NCBI RefSeq assembly: GCF_001719045.1
Contig: NZ_CP015423.1
Location: forward strand, 3,042,501 to 3,106,500
Reading direction: 5' to 3'
Source of the DNA: Paenibacillus polymyxa
GTDB taxonomy: Bacteria; Bacillota; Bacilli; Paenibacillales; Paenibacillaceae
DNA length: 64,000 nucleotides
Under the pieces are notes generated by a model. It was given only the letters and a program-made list of their open reading frames with translations, was not told the DNA's origin and did not search any database. Positions 1-12,151 of this stretch are shown here, in pieces (position 1 is the first letter of the stretch; each line of letters starts with the position of its first letter). The position numbers and the translations under genes are program-made.

Positions 1-2322
<2,322 letters not shown>

Positions 2323-2452
2323 AAAATAAAACGCAAATGAGTTTCGGATCCAGTTTTCAGGGTGTAACCTTGAAATTACGCTTGATATTCCAAATCACTT
2401 TGGTGAGATACAGAATAACTTGCGGAGTTTTGCTAAGTGAGTCCGTTTATAT
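2323..2452 (+). other. 23S-tRNA spacer without a 5S rRNA gene
   Basis: About 130 bases between the 23S 3' end and the first tRNA. No 5S-like sequence is seen (none of the usual GGCGAT...ACCCGTTCCCAT...GAACACGG pattern), and the spacer is barely longer than a 5S gene itself. The tRNA cluster seems to be attached directly to the rRNA transcript. Confidence 0.7.
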
Positions 2453-2544
2453 GGAGAGATACCCAAGTGGCTATAAGGGGACCCTCTGCTAAGGGGTTAG
2501 ACTGCGAAAGTGGTGCGAGGGTTCGAATCCCTCTCTCTCCGCCA
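2453..2544 (+). tRNA. tRNA-Ser (GCT)
   Basis: A 92-nt class II tRNA with a long variable arm. The acceptor stem GGAGAGA pairs with TCTCTCC, the anticodon loop is CTGCTAA, and 3' CCA is encoded. Confidence 0.95.
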
Positions 2545-2575
2545 TTTAGGACAAGCTAGCGAAATATTATGTTAT

Positions 2576-2652
2576 GGCGGTGTAGCTCAGCTGGCTAGAG
2601 CGTACGGTTCATACCCGTGAGGTCGGGGGTTCGATCCCCTCCGCCGCTACCA
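2576..2652 (+). tRNA. tRNA-Met (CAT)
   Basis: A 77-nt cloverleaf with anticodon loop TTCATAC and encoded CCA. The acceptor is GGCGGTG with CGCCGCT; the first pair is G-T. It lacks the three G-C pairs next to the anticodon loop that mark initiators, so it is probably the elongator. A CAT anticodon could also be Ile-lysidine modified, which sequence reading alone does not settle. Confidence 0.9.
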
Positions 2653-2662
2653 TACATACCCA

Positions 2663-2738
2663 GGAGGCTTAGCTCAGCTGGGAGAGCATCTGCCTTACAA
2701 GCAGAGGGTCGGGGGTTCGATCCCCTCAGCCTCCACCA
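2663..2738 (+). tRNA. tRNA-Val (TAC)
   Basis: A 76-nt cloverleaf with acceptor GGAGGCT/AGCCTCC, anticodon loop CTTACAA and encoded CCA. Confidence 0.95.
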
Positions 2739-2742
2739 TTGT

Positions 2743-2818
<76 letters not shown>

Positions 2819-2841
2819 TTTTTGAATTTTGAAAAATCTAG

Positions 2842-2918
2842 GGAACTGTGGTGTAGAGGCCTAACATGCCTGCCTGTCACGCAGGAGATCGCGGGTTCGA
2901 ATCCCGTCAGTTCCGCCA
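2842..2918 (+). tRNA. tRNA-Asp (GTC)
   Basis: A 77-nt cloverleaf with acceptor GGAACTG/CAGTTCC, anticodon loop CTGTCAC and encoded CCA. Confidence 0.95.
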
Positions 2919-2996
2919 TTTTTCAATTCAATAGTTTTACCGTACTAAAGTGGGAAGGGGTATCCCTCCGCACTTTATTTTTTTGTTAATGGATAT

Positions 2997-3069
<73 letters not shown>

Positions 3070-3078
3070 CCTTTATAT

Positions 3079-3164
3079 GGAGGATTAGCGAAGTGGCCAA
3101 ACGCATCAGACTGTAAATCTGCTCCCTTACGGGTTCGGTGGTTCGAATCCATCATCCTCCACCA
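3079..3164 (+). tRNA. tRNA-Tyr (GTA)
   Basis: An 86-nt class II tRNA with a long variable arm, acceptor GGAGGAT/ATCCTCC, anticodon loop CTGTAAA and encoded CCA. Confidence 0.95.
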
Positions 3165-3171
3165 GTTTTAC

Positions 3172-3244
3172 GAGCCATTAGCTCAGTTGGTAGAGCACCT
3201 GACTTTTAATCAGGGTGTCGAAGGTTCGAGTCCTTCATGGCTCA
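3172..3244 (+). tRNA. tRNA-Lys (TTT)
   Basis: A 73-nt cloverleaf with acceptor GAGCCAT/ATGGCTC and anticodon loop CTTTTAA. The discriminator A is followed by TCA, so CCA is not encoded. It is the last tRNA before the terminator. Confidence 0.94.
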
Positions 3245-3248
3245 TCAG

Positions 3249-3281
3249 AAGTCATCAACCTATAGTTGATGGCTTTTTTTG
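3249..3281 (+). terminator. Terminator of the rRNA-tRNA transcript
   Basis: The stem GTCATCAAC...GTTGATGGC has a 5-base loop and is followed at once by a run of seven T's. Confidence 0.85.
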
Positions 3282-3402
3282 TATTGTTTTAAGTTATGTT
3301 TTAATATAGCTTTTTTATTTTACGGTATCGACAGGTTATAATGAGTTCATTATGTTCGCTTAGTGCTTATTCTATATTCTAAAAAAGTGAAGTGGTGATC
3401 GC

Positions 3403-4545
3403 GTGACTCTGGATACAGAATGGATTCAACAACAGCTTCAGAATATTATTCAAGCGCCTTTTACCATAGTGCCTTGGTACCCGGAAATGATGGCAGAGGG
3501 AGAGACAGCCGATTCAGTTATACCGGATAGATCGTTTGTCCATGACAACAAGCTATATTTTCCGTTTCGTGCGTCGGCAGGTGAACTGGCTGCCTTTGTG
3601 GTAGAGGCCAGATATTTGACGGATCGAGAACGGAAACTGGTAGAAGCGCTATTGGGGAACATGGAGCAGGTCTGGCAGAACGGTCCACAATTGTCGGATA
3701 ACCCAGTTTATAGCGAGGAAGAGCGGATGAATCGTTTTGGACAATGGCTCATACAGCAGGCTGCCAATCTAAACAGGGAAGAAGAGGTTCCTGATGAATT
3801 GCAGCTTCGTGATTCGCTATCAGCGTGTATGGTTCCGATTTTACTGAATGGAGAGGGAACACAGGAGGGGGCTATTACTTATACGCAGCTCCATCGATTG
3901 TTCGCGAGCTATTTTGGAGGGGATGTGTTACTTACTCCATTGGACGAACAGTCTTGGCTGATTATGGCTAAAAAGGAGCTTTTATTAGGAGCCGACGATG
4001 AACGGGATAAAGACACTGAGTCCAGGGATGCAGATTTTACGGAATCGCTGGAGGAGGTTCTTACAGCTTTTAGCTTGGGCCTATATGAGCTTATTGCGAA
4101 TGAGTGGGTGGGTGTATTCCATTTGGCGGTTTCTAAGCCTTCGATCCCTTTGCAAAGTCTTCCCCAAGAGCTGAATTTGTTATGGGAGACGATACATCTG
4201 GGCAAGATTTTTCATGTAACAGAGCACATCCACTTTTCATGGGAGCTTCATTTAGAAAGGCTGTTAAACCGCATTCCCAAGGAACAACGCGTACTATTTT
4301 TAGAGCAGGTAATGAAATCATCTGTCATACTGGAAGACTCAGAAACGATGGCTACATTAGATATCTTTTTTCAACTGGATTGTAATGTGAGTGAGACAGC
4401 TAAGCGCCTCTATGTACATCGAAATACGTTGATTTACCGTTTGGACAAGATCAAACAGGAGACTGGATTGGACGTGCGGACGTTTAATGATGCGGTTTTG
4501 GTCAAGCTCTATCTCCTATTGTACAAAGTGACAAAAAGGAAATAG
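3403..4545 (+). CDS. PucR-type helix-turn-helix transcriptional regulator
   Basis: A 380-aa protein whose C-terminus (about residues 315-375) has the HTH_30 fold of PucR/CdaR regulators. The recognition part contains VSETAKRLYVHRNTLIYRLD from about residue 329. The N-terminal 300 residues look like a divergent sensing region; no ligand can be read from them. The GTG start at 3403 has a weak ribosome site. A TATAAT hexamer at 3337 could be the promoter -10, but no good -35 is present. The gene stands alone, in front of the sugar ABC ATPase gene; control of that gene is possible but unsupported. Confidence 0.8.
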   Translation: MTLDTEWIQQQLQNIIQAPFTIVPWYPEMMAEGETADSVIPDRSFVHDNKLYFPFRASAGELAAFVVEARYLTDRERKLVEALLGNMEQVWQNGPQLSDNPVYSEEERMNRFGQWLIQQAANLNREEEVPDELQLRDSLSACMVPILLNGEGTQEGAITYTQLHRLFASYFGGDVLLTPLDEQSWLIMAKKELLLGADDERDKDTESRDADFTESLEEVLTAFSLGLYELIANEWVGVFHLAVSKPSIPLQSLPQELNLLWETIHLGKIFHVTEHIHFSWELHLERLLNRIPKEQRVLFLEQVMKSSVILEDSETMATLDIFFQLDCNVSETAKRLYVHRNTLIYRLDKIKQETGLDVRTFNDAVLVKLYLLLYKVTKRK

Positions 4546-4648
4546 CATTTTTGTGCAGTTTGCGAATAGCCACGTTACGGGGACTAGGGTAAGATACAAG
4601 TAAGAAATGTATTCGATTTCATAACTTGATCTTAGGGAGGCAAAAGCT

Positions 4649-5773
4649 ATGGCTGGTGTACGTTTAGAGCATATTTTCAAGAAATATCCGGGTGCAGATA
4701 AAGCTACGGTTGTTGATGTCAATTTGGACATTCAAGATAAAGAGTTTCTCGTATTGGTTGGTCCTTCCGGTTGTGGTAAATCTACTACGCTCCGTATGAT
4801 TGCTGGTCTGGAGGAAATTTCAGACGGTAAATTGTACATTGGAGATCGTGTTGTGAACGACGTGGCTCCAAAGGACCGCGATATTGCGATGGTATTCCAA
4901 TCCTATGCCTTGTATCCGCATATGAATGTATACCAAAACATGGCTTTTGGTCTAAAGCTCCGTAAGGTGAAGAAAGAAGAAATTGACAAACGTGTACGTG
5001 AAGCGGCTAAAATCCTTGATATTGAACATCTGCTGGATCGTAAGCCGAAAGCGTTATCAGGTGGTCAACGCCAGCGTGTTGCCTTGGGACGTGCGATTGT
5101 GCGTGACCCGCAAGTGTTCTTGATGGATGAGCCACTGTCCAACTTGGATGCCAAGCTGCGTGGTCAGATGCGTGCGGAAATCACGAAGCTGGCTAAGCGT
5201 CTGGAAACGACTGTTATCTACGTAACCCATGACCAGGTCGAAGCCATGACGATGGGTGACCGGATTGTAGTTATGAAGGATGGTATTATCCAACAAGCTG
5301 CATCCCCAGATGAACTGTACAACCGTCCAGTGAATCTGTTCGTAGCTGGTTTTATCGGCTCTCCTACGATGAACTTTATCACAGGTAAGCTGGTTGAAAA
5401 AGAAGGTGCATTGCATTTTGCTGCGCCGGGTCTGGATCTGTTCGTACCAGAAGGTAAAGGACAGATTTTAAAAGCGAAGGGCTATATCGGCAAAGAAGTG
5501 ATCTTGGGCATCCGTCCTGAGGATATTCATGAAGAGCCTGTATTCTTGGAGGCTTCTCCGAATACGATCTTTACATCCACTGTGGATGTAACGGAAAATC
5601 TCGGTCATGAAATGCTGTTGTACCTGAGCGGTGCCGGAAATGATACGATTATTGCCCGTGTAGACGGACGTTCCAATACTCGTGATGGTGTCAAAGCGAA
5701 GTTGGCTGTTGATATGAACAAGGTTCATATTTTTGATAAGGAATCGGAATTGAGTATTCTGGTTGGCGAATAA
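4649..5773 (+). CDS. msmX: MsmX/UgpC-type sugar ABC transporter ATPase
   Basis: A 374-aa ATPase of the carbohydrate ABC importer class. Walker A GPSGCGKS is at residues 38-45, the signature LSGGQRQR begins at 136, Walker B VFLMDEP is at 156-162, and a C-terminal TOBE/regulatory region starts at about 235. No permease or binding-protein genes lie next to it and it ends in its own terminator. That fits B. subtilis MsmX, a shared ATPase serving several sugar importers. Automated pipelines often call this family UgpC. The ATG is preceded by AGGGAGG (4634-4640). Confidence 0.93.
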   Translation: MAGVRLEHIFKKYPGADKATVVDVNLDIQDKEFLVLVGPSGCGKSTTLRMIAGLEEISDGKLYIGDRVVNDVAPKDRDIAMVFQSYALYPHMNVYQNMAFGLKLRKVKKEEIDKRVREAAKILDIEHLLDRKPKALSGGQRQRVALGRAIVRDPQVFLMDEPLSNLDAKLRGQMRAEITKLAKRLETTVIYVTHDQVEAMTMGDRIVVMKDGIIQQAASPDELYNRPVNLFVAGFIGSPTMNFITGKLVEKEGALHFAAPGLDLFVPEGKGQILKAKGYIGKEVILGIRPEDIHEEPVFLEASPNTIFTSTVDVTENLGHEMLLYLSGAGNDTIIARVDGRSNTRDGVKAKLAVDMNKVHIFDKESELSILVGE

Positions 5774-5790
5774 AATTTGCCTCTGGAAGA

Positions 5791-5831
5791 GAGTCGCAGT
5801 TTTCCCCAAGCGGAGAACTGCGACTCTTTTT
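5791..5831 (+). terminator. Terminator after the ABC ATPase gene
   Basis: A nearly perfect 15-bp stem, GAGTCGCAGTTTTCC with GGAGAACTGCGACTC, then five T's. Confidence 0.9.
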
Positions 5832-6122
5832 GTATATCGTATACGGCTACTAGCTTCGGCATTGCATTCATTGGAAAATTCCGATACGATGGGTACAATG
5901 GTACAGGTCTACATGCAGGCAAGGTTTGTTGGCAGGAGTCCTAGTTGGGATCAACCCAGCTGTCGGAATAGAGTTAGCCTGGAACCATAGTGTTAAATCA
6001 AGTGGAGTGTGGATTGATGCAGTGCAGCATAGACTGGTGTTGGGCTGTATGGTTAATAGGGTAAAGCTACATAAATCAAATGACGTATAGAATCCGGTGT
6101 TGCAGATGAAGGGGAGAATACA
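5832..6122. other. Intergenic region before hprK
   Basis: About 290 bases with no convincing gene. Open frames on both strands are short and look like nothing known. The hprK promoter must lie here, but no hexamer pair good enough to name was found. Confidence 0.5.
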
Positions 6123-7061
6123 ATGGCTAAACAGGTAAAGGTATCCGAGCTTGTACAGCAGTTTCAAATGGAAGTTATTTCTGGTGAAAAAGGTCTGCGA
6201 AGACTGATCACAGTGGATGATTTGAATCGCCCAGGTCTGGAGATGGCCGGGTATTTTGAATATCATACACAGGAGCGGGTACAGCTTCTGGGAAGGTCTG
6301 AGTTGGCTTTTCTGGGGATGCTTCCTCCTGAGGAGCGTCGGGATCGGATGGAGCGTCTGTGTACAGAACTGACTCCATGCATTATCATCACACGTGGTCT
6401 GGAGGTACCAGCTGAGTTAGTGGAGGCGAGTGCAGAGCGGGATATTCCTGTACTGCGCACTAATATGGCGACGACGATTTTATCAAGCCGCATCACAGGC
6501 TTTCTCGAAAGAAAGCTGGCTCCTACGGCGACTATTCATGGTGTACTATGTGACGTGTATGGCGTGGGAATGCTTATCACAGGAAGTAGTGGTATTGGTA
6601 AAAGTGAAACAGCACTGGAACTGGTTAAACGTGGACATCGCTTGGTAGCAGATGATGCGGTAGAAATTCGGCAAACGTCCGATTTTCAGCTGCATGGTAC
6701 AGCACCTGAGCTGATCCGTCACCTGTTGGAAATTCGTGGCGTGGGCATTATTAATGTGATGACGCTGTTTGGTGCTGGTGCAGTTCGTAACAACAAACGG
6801 ATTACATTGGTTGTCCGTCTGGAGGCATGGCAGCAGGACAAGCAGTATGACCGTCTTGGTCTTGATGAGGAAACGACACGCATTATTGATACAGATGTTC
6901 CACTGGTTACGATCCCAGTTCGTCCGGGCCGAAACTTGGCTGTTATTATCGAGGTGGCGGCGATGAACTATCGTTTGAAACAAATGGGCGTTAATGCAGC
7001 CCTGCAATTTACAAACAAGCTGACTGCTACGATTTCTGAAGATATGGAAGAGATGGATTAA
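6123..7061 (+). CDS. hprK: HPr kinase/phosphorylase
   Basis: A 312-aa bifunctional enzyme that phosphorylates and dephosphorylates Ser46 of HPr-family proteins, the signal for CcpA-mediated catabolite control. The P-loop GSSGIGKS is at residues 154-161, followed by the family motif with LVADDAVEI and, further on, [15 protein letters not shown]. Length and sequence are normal for the family. The ATG follows GAAGGGGAG. It opens the hprK-lgt-ppaX-acyltransferase unit, the same order as in B. subtilis. A target HPr-family protein is encoded 19 kb downstream in this window. Confidence 0.97.
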   Translation: MAKQVKVSELVQQFQMEVISGEKGLRRLITVDDLNRPGLEMAGYFEYHTQERVQLLGRSELAFLGMLPPEERRDRMERLCTELTPCIIITRGLEVPAELVEASAERDIPVLRTNMATTILSSRITGFLERKLAPTATIHGVLCDVYGVGMLITGSSGIGKSETALELVKRGHRLVADDAVEIRQTSDFQLHGTAPELIRHLLEIRGVGIINVMTLFGAGAVRNNKRITLVVRLEAWQQDKQYDRLGLDEETTRIIDTDVPLVTIPVRPGRNLAVIIEVAAMNYRLKQMGVNAALQFTNKLTATISEDMEEMD

Positions 7062-7108
7062 GTTTGGTTTGTTCGTTTGCAAGGAAGAACGAGGAGTGAG
7101 AGAAACAT

Positions 7109-8164
7109 ATGTCAACGGCAACATTACTGCTGAATCCGATCGCTTTTTCAATCGGGGCAATCAAGGTCCACTGGTATGGGCTTATTTTGGGGCTGGCGGC
7201 GCTTGTGGGTTTATATCTCGCCATCCGTGAAGGAAAAAGATTCGGTATTCCGCAGGACTTTTTTATGGATATGCTGCTTCTGGGTGTTCCATCAGCAATT
7301 ATTGGAGCGCGTATTTATTATGTAGCCTTCAAATGGGAAGACTACCGAGATAATCTATGGGATGTTTTTAAAATTTGGAATGGCGGTATTGCGATATACG
7401 GTGCCTTGATCGGGGCCATTATATGTGCGGTCATTTATTTCCGGTATAAAGGGTATAACTTCTGGCGTATCGCTGATATTTGCGCACCAGGTCTACTAAT
7501 CGGTCAAGCGATTGGACGCTGGGGTAATTTTGTCAATCAGGAAGCCTACGGTGGACCGACGGAAGAGACTTTTTTGCGAAATCAACTGCATCTGCCGGAC
7601 TTCATTGTGAATCAGATGAACGTTAACGGGGTGTTTCATCACCCTACATTTTTATATGAATCACTGTGGAGTATTGTAGGTGTGATTTTGCTGCTCGTCA
7701 TTCGTCGTATGAAATTTGTACGTGCAGGCGAAATGTTTGCGTTTTACTTCATTTGGTACTCGATTGGTCGTTTTTTCATCGAGCGTGTACGGACGGACAG
7801 TTTGGCTTTTCAGGGACCGGATTGGCTCGCTTCCTTTGTAAATGCCCTGTGGTCTCCTATGGTATGGTTAGGGTTTGAACCAGGGCATCTGGACCCAAGT
7901 TACGGTAACGTACGGATATCACAATTGCTGCCTATTTTCATTGTGGTGGCTGCCGTGATTTTCATTTTGGTTCGTCGCCGGAAGGGCACATCTGTTGCTC
8001 GGTATAGCGATCCGATTATCTCTAGCAAAGCGGGGATTGATCAGGTACCTGACGTGACACCAGAACAGGTATCCCGTCCAGGACAAGATGCGGTTCCTCC
8101 AACAGCTACGGCGGATAAGCTACCTAAGGAAGACACGGACGAGGACAAGAAGGAGCATCTATGA
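7109..8164 (+). CDS. lgt: Prolipoprotein diacylglyceryl transferase, with long C-terminal tail
   Basis: A 351-aa polytopic membrane enzyme that moves diacylglycerol from phosphatidylglycerol to the lipobox cysteine of prolipoproteins. The family signature GRWGNFVNQEAYG is at residues 136-148, with about seven hydrophobic segments. After the last membrane segment a hydrophilic, Pro- and acid-rich tail of about 63 residues runs from about 289 to 351. B. subtilis Lgt has 269 residues, so this tail is an addition. The stop overlaps the ppaX start (ATGA at 8161), indicating translational coupling. Confidence 0.97.
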   Translation: MSTATLLLNPIAFSIGAIKVHWYGLILGLAALVGLYLAIREGKRFGIPQDFFMDMLLLGVPSAIIGARIYYVAFKWEDYRDNLWDVFKIWNGGIAIYGALIGAIICAVIYFRYKGYNFWRIADICAPGLLIGQAIGRWGNFVNQEAYGGPTEETFLRNQLHLPDFIVNQMNVNGVFHHPTFLYESLWSIVGVILLLVIRRMKFVRAGEMFAFYFIWYSIGRFFIERVRTDSLAFQGPDWLASFVNALWSPMVWLGFEPGHLDPSYGNVRISQLLPIFIVVAAVIFILVRRRKGTSVARYSDPIISSKAGIDQVPDVTPEQVSRPGQDAVPPTATADKLPKEDTDEDKKEHL

Positions 8165-8814
8165 TAAATACGATTTTGTTTGATTTAGACGGCACCATCA
8201 TGGATACGAATGAGTTGATTATCAGCACATTTCTACACATTTTGAATCATCCGGATGCTGATCCGCTGACGCGGGAGCATATTATTCCTCATATGGGTGG
8301 AACGCTGGACGATCAACTCCGTACTTTTTCGGGATTAACGGATGTATCTGGGTTAGTTAAGGACTACCGTGCTTATAATCAGATTCATCATGATCAAATG
8401 GTGAAGCCATTTCCATATGTCATTGAGGTTATTCAGGAGTTGCGTGCGAGAGGAATTAAGCTAGGGGTTGTGACCACTAAAATACGACCATCCACGATAC
8501 GTGTACTTAATCTATTCAATCTGACTTCCTCTATGGATTATATTGTGACGGTGGACGATGTAGAGCATCCTAAGCCACATGCTGAGCCAGTCCTTAAGGC
8601 CTTAGCAGGCTTGAATGCTGAAGCAAAGCATACATTGATGGTCGGAGACAGTTCTTTTGATATTTTGTCAGCTCAGGCAGCAGGTGTGAAATCGGCTGGT
8701 GTAGCTTGGTCGCTCAAGGGCGAGGAAACTCTGCGCGGATATGGGCCTGACTACATGTTGCATGATATGCGGGATTTGCTGAAGCTGGAGCTTCAAGGTG
8801 TCAATGTATCGTGA
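8161..8814 (+). CDS. ppaX: Pyrophosphatase PpaX (HAD family)
   Basis: A 217-aa HAD hydrolase. In B. subtilis PpaX removes the pyrophosphate made when HprK/P dephosphorylates P-Ser-HPr. HAD motif I FDLDGT is at residues 7-12 with nucleophile Asp8, motif II is VVTTK, and motif III/IV is VGDSSFDI. Its place directly behind hprK and lgt is the B. subtilis arrangement and supports PpaX over a generic phosphatase. It overlaps both neighbours by 4 bases. Confidence 0.93.
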   Translation: MINTILFDLDGTIMDTNELIISTFLHILNHPDADPLTREHIIPHMGGTLDDQLRTFSGLTDVSGLVKDYRAYNQIHHDQMVKPFPYVIEVIQELRARGIKLGVVTTKIRPSTIRVLNLFNLTSSMDYIVTVDDVEHPKPHAEPVLKALAGLNAEAKHTLMVGDSSFDILSAQAAGVKSAGVAWSLKGEETLRGYGPDYMLHDMRDLLKLELQGVNVS

Positions 8815-9305
8815 GAAAGGTGAACCGCTATCCTGTAGAAGGTCCCAATGCGTTGTGGCAGATTTATCGGACGGTGAGCCGCTGGAAAGGCATTAAGAAC
8901 TTTATTTTTATACAGATTGCCCGGTATTGTCCTGTGCTTTCTCTGAAAAACGTCATTTACCGCAGAATGCTGGGGATGAAGGTGGGGCAACATGCGGCCT
9001 TTGGCCTGATGGTGATGGTGGATGTTTTTTTTCCAGAGTATATTACGATAGGGAACAATTCGGTCATTGGGTATAACACGACGATACTGGCTCACGAATA
9101 CCTCATTGAGGAGTATCGTATCGGTAAAGTGGTGATTGGTGATCATGTGCTGATCGGCGCCAACACAACCATTCTGCCGGGTGTAACCATTGGTGACGGA
9201 GCTATCGTAGCGGCTGGAGCGGTCGTGCATAAAGACGTCCCCGCAGGTGCATTTGTGGGTGGCAATCCGTTGCGTGATTTAAGACGCTCTGGTGTGGACG
9301 AGTAG
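8811..9305 (+). CDS. Left-handed beta-helix acyltransferase (YvoF-like)
   Basis: A 164-aa protein whose C-terminal half shows hexapeptide repeats (for example [25 protein letters not shown]), typical of trimeric O-acetyltransferases. The GTG start at 8811 overlaps the ppaX stop (GTGA). Position and size match B. subtilis YvoF, the fourth gene of the hprK operon. The acceptor substrate is unknown. A terminator follows, so unlike B. subtilis the unit does not visibly continue into the his genes. Confidence 0.88.
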   Translation: MRKVNRYPVEGPNALWQIYRTVSRWKGIKNFIFIQIARYCPVLSLKNVIYRRMLGMKVGQHAAFGLMVMVDVFFPEYITIGNNSVIGYNTTILAHEYLIEEYRIGKVVIGDHVLIGANTTILPGVTIGDGAIVAAGAVVHKDVPAGAFVGGNPLRDLRRSGVDE

Positions 9306-9321
9306 TAAATAGCACAATAAG

Positions 9322-9352
9322 GAAGGCCCCTTATGTATTAAGGGGTCTTTCT
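9322..9352 (+). terminator. Terminator of the hprK-lgt-ppaX-acyltransferase unit
   Basis: The stem AAGGCCCCTTA...TTAAGGGGTCTT has a short loop and a T-rich tail. Confidence 0.8.
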
Positions 9353-9451
9353 TGTGTTGTTTTTCTGTATAATAAGTGGGGTAATGCATGTTGATTATGT
9401 TTAAAAATTGATAAAAGACATATTTGCAAGGCGATATGGGAGCGTGTTAAT

Positions 9452-10603
9452 TTGGTCAAAAAAGAACGTATACCAGAGCTTGATATTTACCGGGGAATAT
9501 TAATTGCAGCCGTTGTTACCATTCATGCGACTTCAATGGCTTTAATTGATGCGCGTCATTCTCTATTGTTTTATCCTTTTCTATTTTTAAATATGTTTAG
9601 TAGCTTTGCGGTGCCCGTATTTATTTTTGTGAGCGGATTTGTTTTATTTTACAATTATGTCGATAGGCCGCTTCGTGGTAAGAATATGCTTCTATTTTTC
9701 CGAAAAAGACTGATGTTTATTGTGTTACCGTACGTTTTGTTTTCTCTTGTGTATTATTTGACCTTGGTAACACGCGGGTTGATGCCGCTCAGTGATCTTC
9801 CACTCGTGCTGTTAACGGGAAAGGCATACACGCATTTGTATTATGTCATCATCATCATCCAATTTTATTTGGTCTTCCCGCTGTTGTTGTGGGGAGTGCA
9901 GCGCTTATGTCATTGGATATCGAGTCCACGGAGAGCAGCCTGTATCATTCTGACAGTAGGGTTAGCCATTCAATGGGGATTCGTATTGCTGAACAAATAC
10001 GTTTGGCAAGAGGAAAGAGGAAGTCTTGCGATTACGTATATCAGTTATTTTGCCTTAGGCGCAGCTGTAGCGATTGGATATGAAGGGTTTAAAAAGTGGC
10101 TTTTTCCAGTGTCAGGTACAGTAATTAGACGTGGTCAGTTGATCAGTTGGTGGGGGTTGTGGGCGGCTTGGCTACTCGTGGGTATAGCTTATGTACAAAT
10201 ATGGTTTGTAGCATATCGCAAAGACATCTATGCAGATTCACTGATCTATGAACTACTCCGTAATGCACATGCCCTCGTATCTGCGTTAGTGTTGTTTCAG
10301 TGCTCGGTTTTATTATATCGTCATACTAACGATAGACTGCGAAGGTTAATCAGTTGGTTGGGGGCATGTTCTTTCGGTATTTATTTACTTCACCCGGCGT
10401 TACTGCGGGTGTATCGCAAGTTGGATTTGCATGGATCACCGATAGAATATATCTTCTCCGTTGCCGGTGGATGGTTGTTGGCGCTGTTTGGCTCATGGCT
10501 GATTGTGACGTTGTGTTTTCGATATGTACCATTTGCATGGATCGGTTTGGGCACGGTCCCGAAGTTTCCTTTCCAGAGTAAAGATGAACAGGTGAATAGC
10601 TAA
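9452..10603 (+). CDS. Membrane acyltransferase, family 3 (OafA/NodX-like)
   Basis: A 383-aa very hydrophobic protein with about ten membrane segments and the opening ELDIYRGILIAAVVTIHATS, which carries the Arg and His typical of acyltransferase_3 proteins. These move acetyl or other acyl groups onto extracytoplasmic glycans. The start is TTG at 9452, preceded by GGGAG (9438-9442). It is flanked by terminators on both sides and lies between the yvoF-like gene and hisZ, where B. subtilis has no gene. The substrate cannot be told from sequence. Confidence 0.85.
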   Translation: MVKKERIPELDIYRGILIAAVVTIHATSMALIDARHSLLFYPFLFLNMFSSFAVPVFIFVSGFVLFYNYVDRPLRGKNMLLFFRKRLMFIVLPYVLFSLVYYLTLVTRGLMPLSDLPLVLLTGKAYTHLYYVIIIIQFYLVFPLLLWGVQRLCHWISSPRRAACIILTVGLAIQWGFVLLNKYVWQEERGSLAITYISYFALGAAVAIGYEGFKKWLFPVSGTVIRRGQLISWWGLWAAWLLVGIAYVQIWFVAYRKDIYADSLIYELLRNAHALVSALVLFQCSVLLYRHTNDRLRRLISWLGACSFGIYLLHPALLRVYRKLDLHGSPIEYIFSVAGGWLLALFGSWLIVTLCFRYVPFAWIGLGTVPKFPFQSKDEQVNS

Positions 10604-10615
10604 ATATTTTGATTT

Positions 10616-10650
10616 GGACTGTTAGCTTAAAGCTGGCAGTCTTTTTTTTT
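10616..10650 (+). terminator. Terminator after the membrane acyltransferase
   Basis: The stem GGACTG...CAGTC is extended by AGCTT/AAGCT and followed by nine T's. Confidence 0.82.
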
Positions 10651-10945
10651 AGAGTATAGAATTTATAAATTTTCAGTGGAGCTGAACAACTCTATATGCA
10701 CAAAAAAATTAACGTAGGCGCGGTCTTGCTCCGTGAAAATACGTTGATAGATGTTTTTCATATAGGATTCATGTATTTTGCATTGGATAAAATATAGAGA
10801 GGGGCAGCAGCTTGCCGAATCTGTAAAAAAGGGCTGCGCCGTTCGGTTGACGTTCACAAGTAGAGCATGATAATATATCGAATATACTTTAGTTTGTTAG
10901 CACTTTACCATGATAAAGATATTGTGAAATCATGAGGTGATAGAG
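10651..10945 (+). other. Leader region upstream of hisZ
   Basis: About 295 bases with no gene. I looked for a T-box (AGGGTGGTACCGCG-like) because his operons may be tRNA-controlled, and found none. The only clear element is a sigma-A-like promoter near 10847-10876. Confidence 0.5.
10847..10876 (+). promoter_or_regulatory. Putative sigma-A promoter of the his operon
   Basis: The -35 is TTGACG at 10847-10852. The -10 is GATAAT at 10869-10874 (16-base spacer) or TAATAT at 10871-10876 (18-base spacer). It lies 70 bases before hisZ. Confidence 0.6.
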
Positions 10946-12151
10946 ATGTCTAAGCCAAAAGGATTCGAGATCCCTGTAGGGGTTCGAGATTATCTTCCGC
11001 GTGCAGTGTCGAAGCTGCGGGCCATTGAACTGAATGTACTCGAATGCATGGAGCGTTGGGGTTACCGCCAGATTATGACGCCTACGATGGAATACTACGA
11101 TACGGTGGGAGTGGCTAGTTCTACTTCCGATCGAAAACTGTTTAAATTACTCAATAACCGGGGGACCACGTTGGTGCTGCGATCGGATATGACAGCTCCA
11201 ATTGCACGGGTGGTATCTTCGTTGCTAAAGGAAGAGGAAGTACCACTCCGACTTTCCTATCACGCAAATGTATTTCGGGCGATTGAGGAAGAGGCAGGAA
11301 GAGAAGCGGAGTTTTTTCAGACGGGTGTGGAACTGGTGGGTGATGATTCGCCTGAGGCTGATGCAGAAGTTGTAGCATTGGCAATTGCATCATTACAGGC
11401 AGCAGGGGTGACCTCTTTTAAAATTGCGATGGGGCATGTGGGATTCCTGAACGGCTTATTTGAGGAAATCATTCCAGGCCGCCAGGCTGAACAACAAGCG
11501 CTAAAGGAACTGTTGCTCAGTCGTGATGTAGTGGGCTACCGAACAGCGATCGAAGCTTTGGGCTTGGCATCCGAACATCGGGATAAGTTGGAAGCTATTC
11601 TTCGGTTGCGCGGTGGAAAAGAAATTTGTGACCAGGCTACCCGTCTTAGTGTGGAGCAGCAGACGATTCAATCCATTGCACATTTGTGCGAGGTGTGGGA
11701 AGTGCTGGAGGCTTACGGCGTATCTGAGCATGTGTTAATCGACCTTACCATGATCGGGGACTTTTCATATTATACAGGAATGACTTTTGAGGGCTATGCG
11801 GCGGAGATTGGGTTCCCGGTATGCAACGGAGGCCGCTATGACAATCTGCTTCAGCAGTTTGGTCGATCCGTACCTGCAACAGGATTTGCATTGAAAACGA
11901 ACCGGATTGTCGATGGTGTGGATGGTATTCAAATGGAGGCGAAGCTTCCTATACTTATCCGCTATGACGAACAGGGACGCCAAGAGGCGTTATCCGTAGC
12001 GGCACAGCTACGCGCAACAGGTCTTACTGTGGTGACAGGGCTCACGGACGGACCGGAAGATCGACGTCGTGAGCAGCAGGGCCTGTACGCAGAGGTATAC
12101 AGCTATACAGCTGAAGGAAGACAGCCAGTACAAAGGAGGGAATTGCCGTGA
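10946..12151 (+). CDS. hisZ: ATP phosphoribosyltransferase regulatory subunit HisZ
   Basis: A 401-aa protein resembling histidyl-tRNA synthetase (PVGVRDYLP, then class II synthetase-like motifs), but acting as the regulatory partner of a short HisG in the first step of histidine synthesis. ATG at 10946 is chosen because GAGGTGA (10935-10941) is a well-placed ribosome site; the in-frame GTG at 10937 lies inside that site. It overlaps hisG by 4 bases. Finding it beside a 214-aa HisG, the short form that needs HisZ, makes a true HisRS unlikely. Confidence 0.95.
   Translation: MSKPKGFEIPVGVRDYLPRAVSKLRAIELNVLECMERWGYRQIMTPTMEYYDTVGVASSTSDRKLFKLLNNRGTTLVLRSDMTAPIARVVSSLLKEEEVPLRLSYHANVFRAIEEEAGREAEFFQTGVELVGDDSPEADAEVVALAIASLQAAGVTSFKIAMGHVGFLNGLFEEIIPGRQAEQQALKELLLSRDVVGYRTAIEALGLASEHRDKLEAILRLRGGKEICDQATRLSVEQQTIQSIAHLCEVWEVLEAYGVSEHVLIDLTMIGDFSYYTGMTFEGYAAEIGFPVCNGGRYDNLLQQFGRSVPATGFALKTNRIVDGVDGIQMEAKLPILIRYDEQGRQEALSVAAQLRATGLTVVTGLTDGPEDRRREQQGLYAEVYSYTAEGRQPVQRRELP

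Noticed and set aside
10651..10945. T-box riboswitch before hisZ
   Set aside because: No T-box sequence or specifier hairpin could be recognised; only a promoter is supported.
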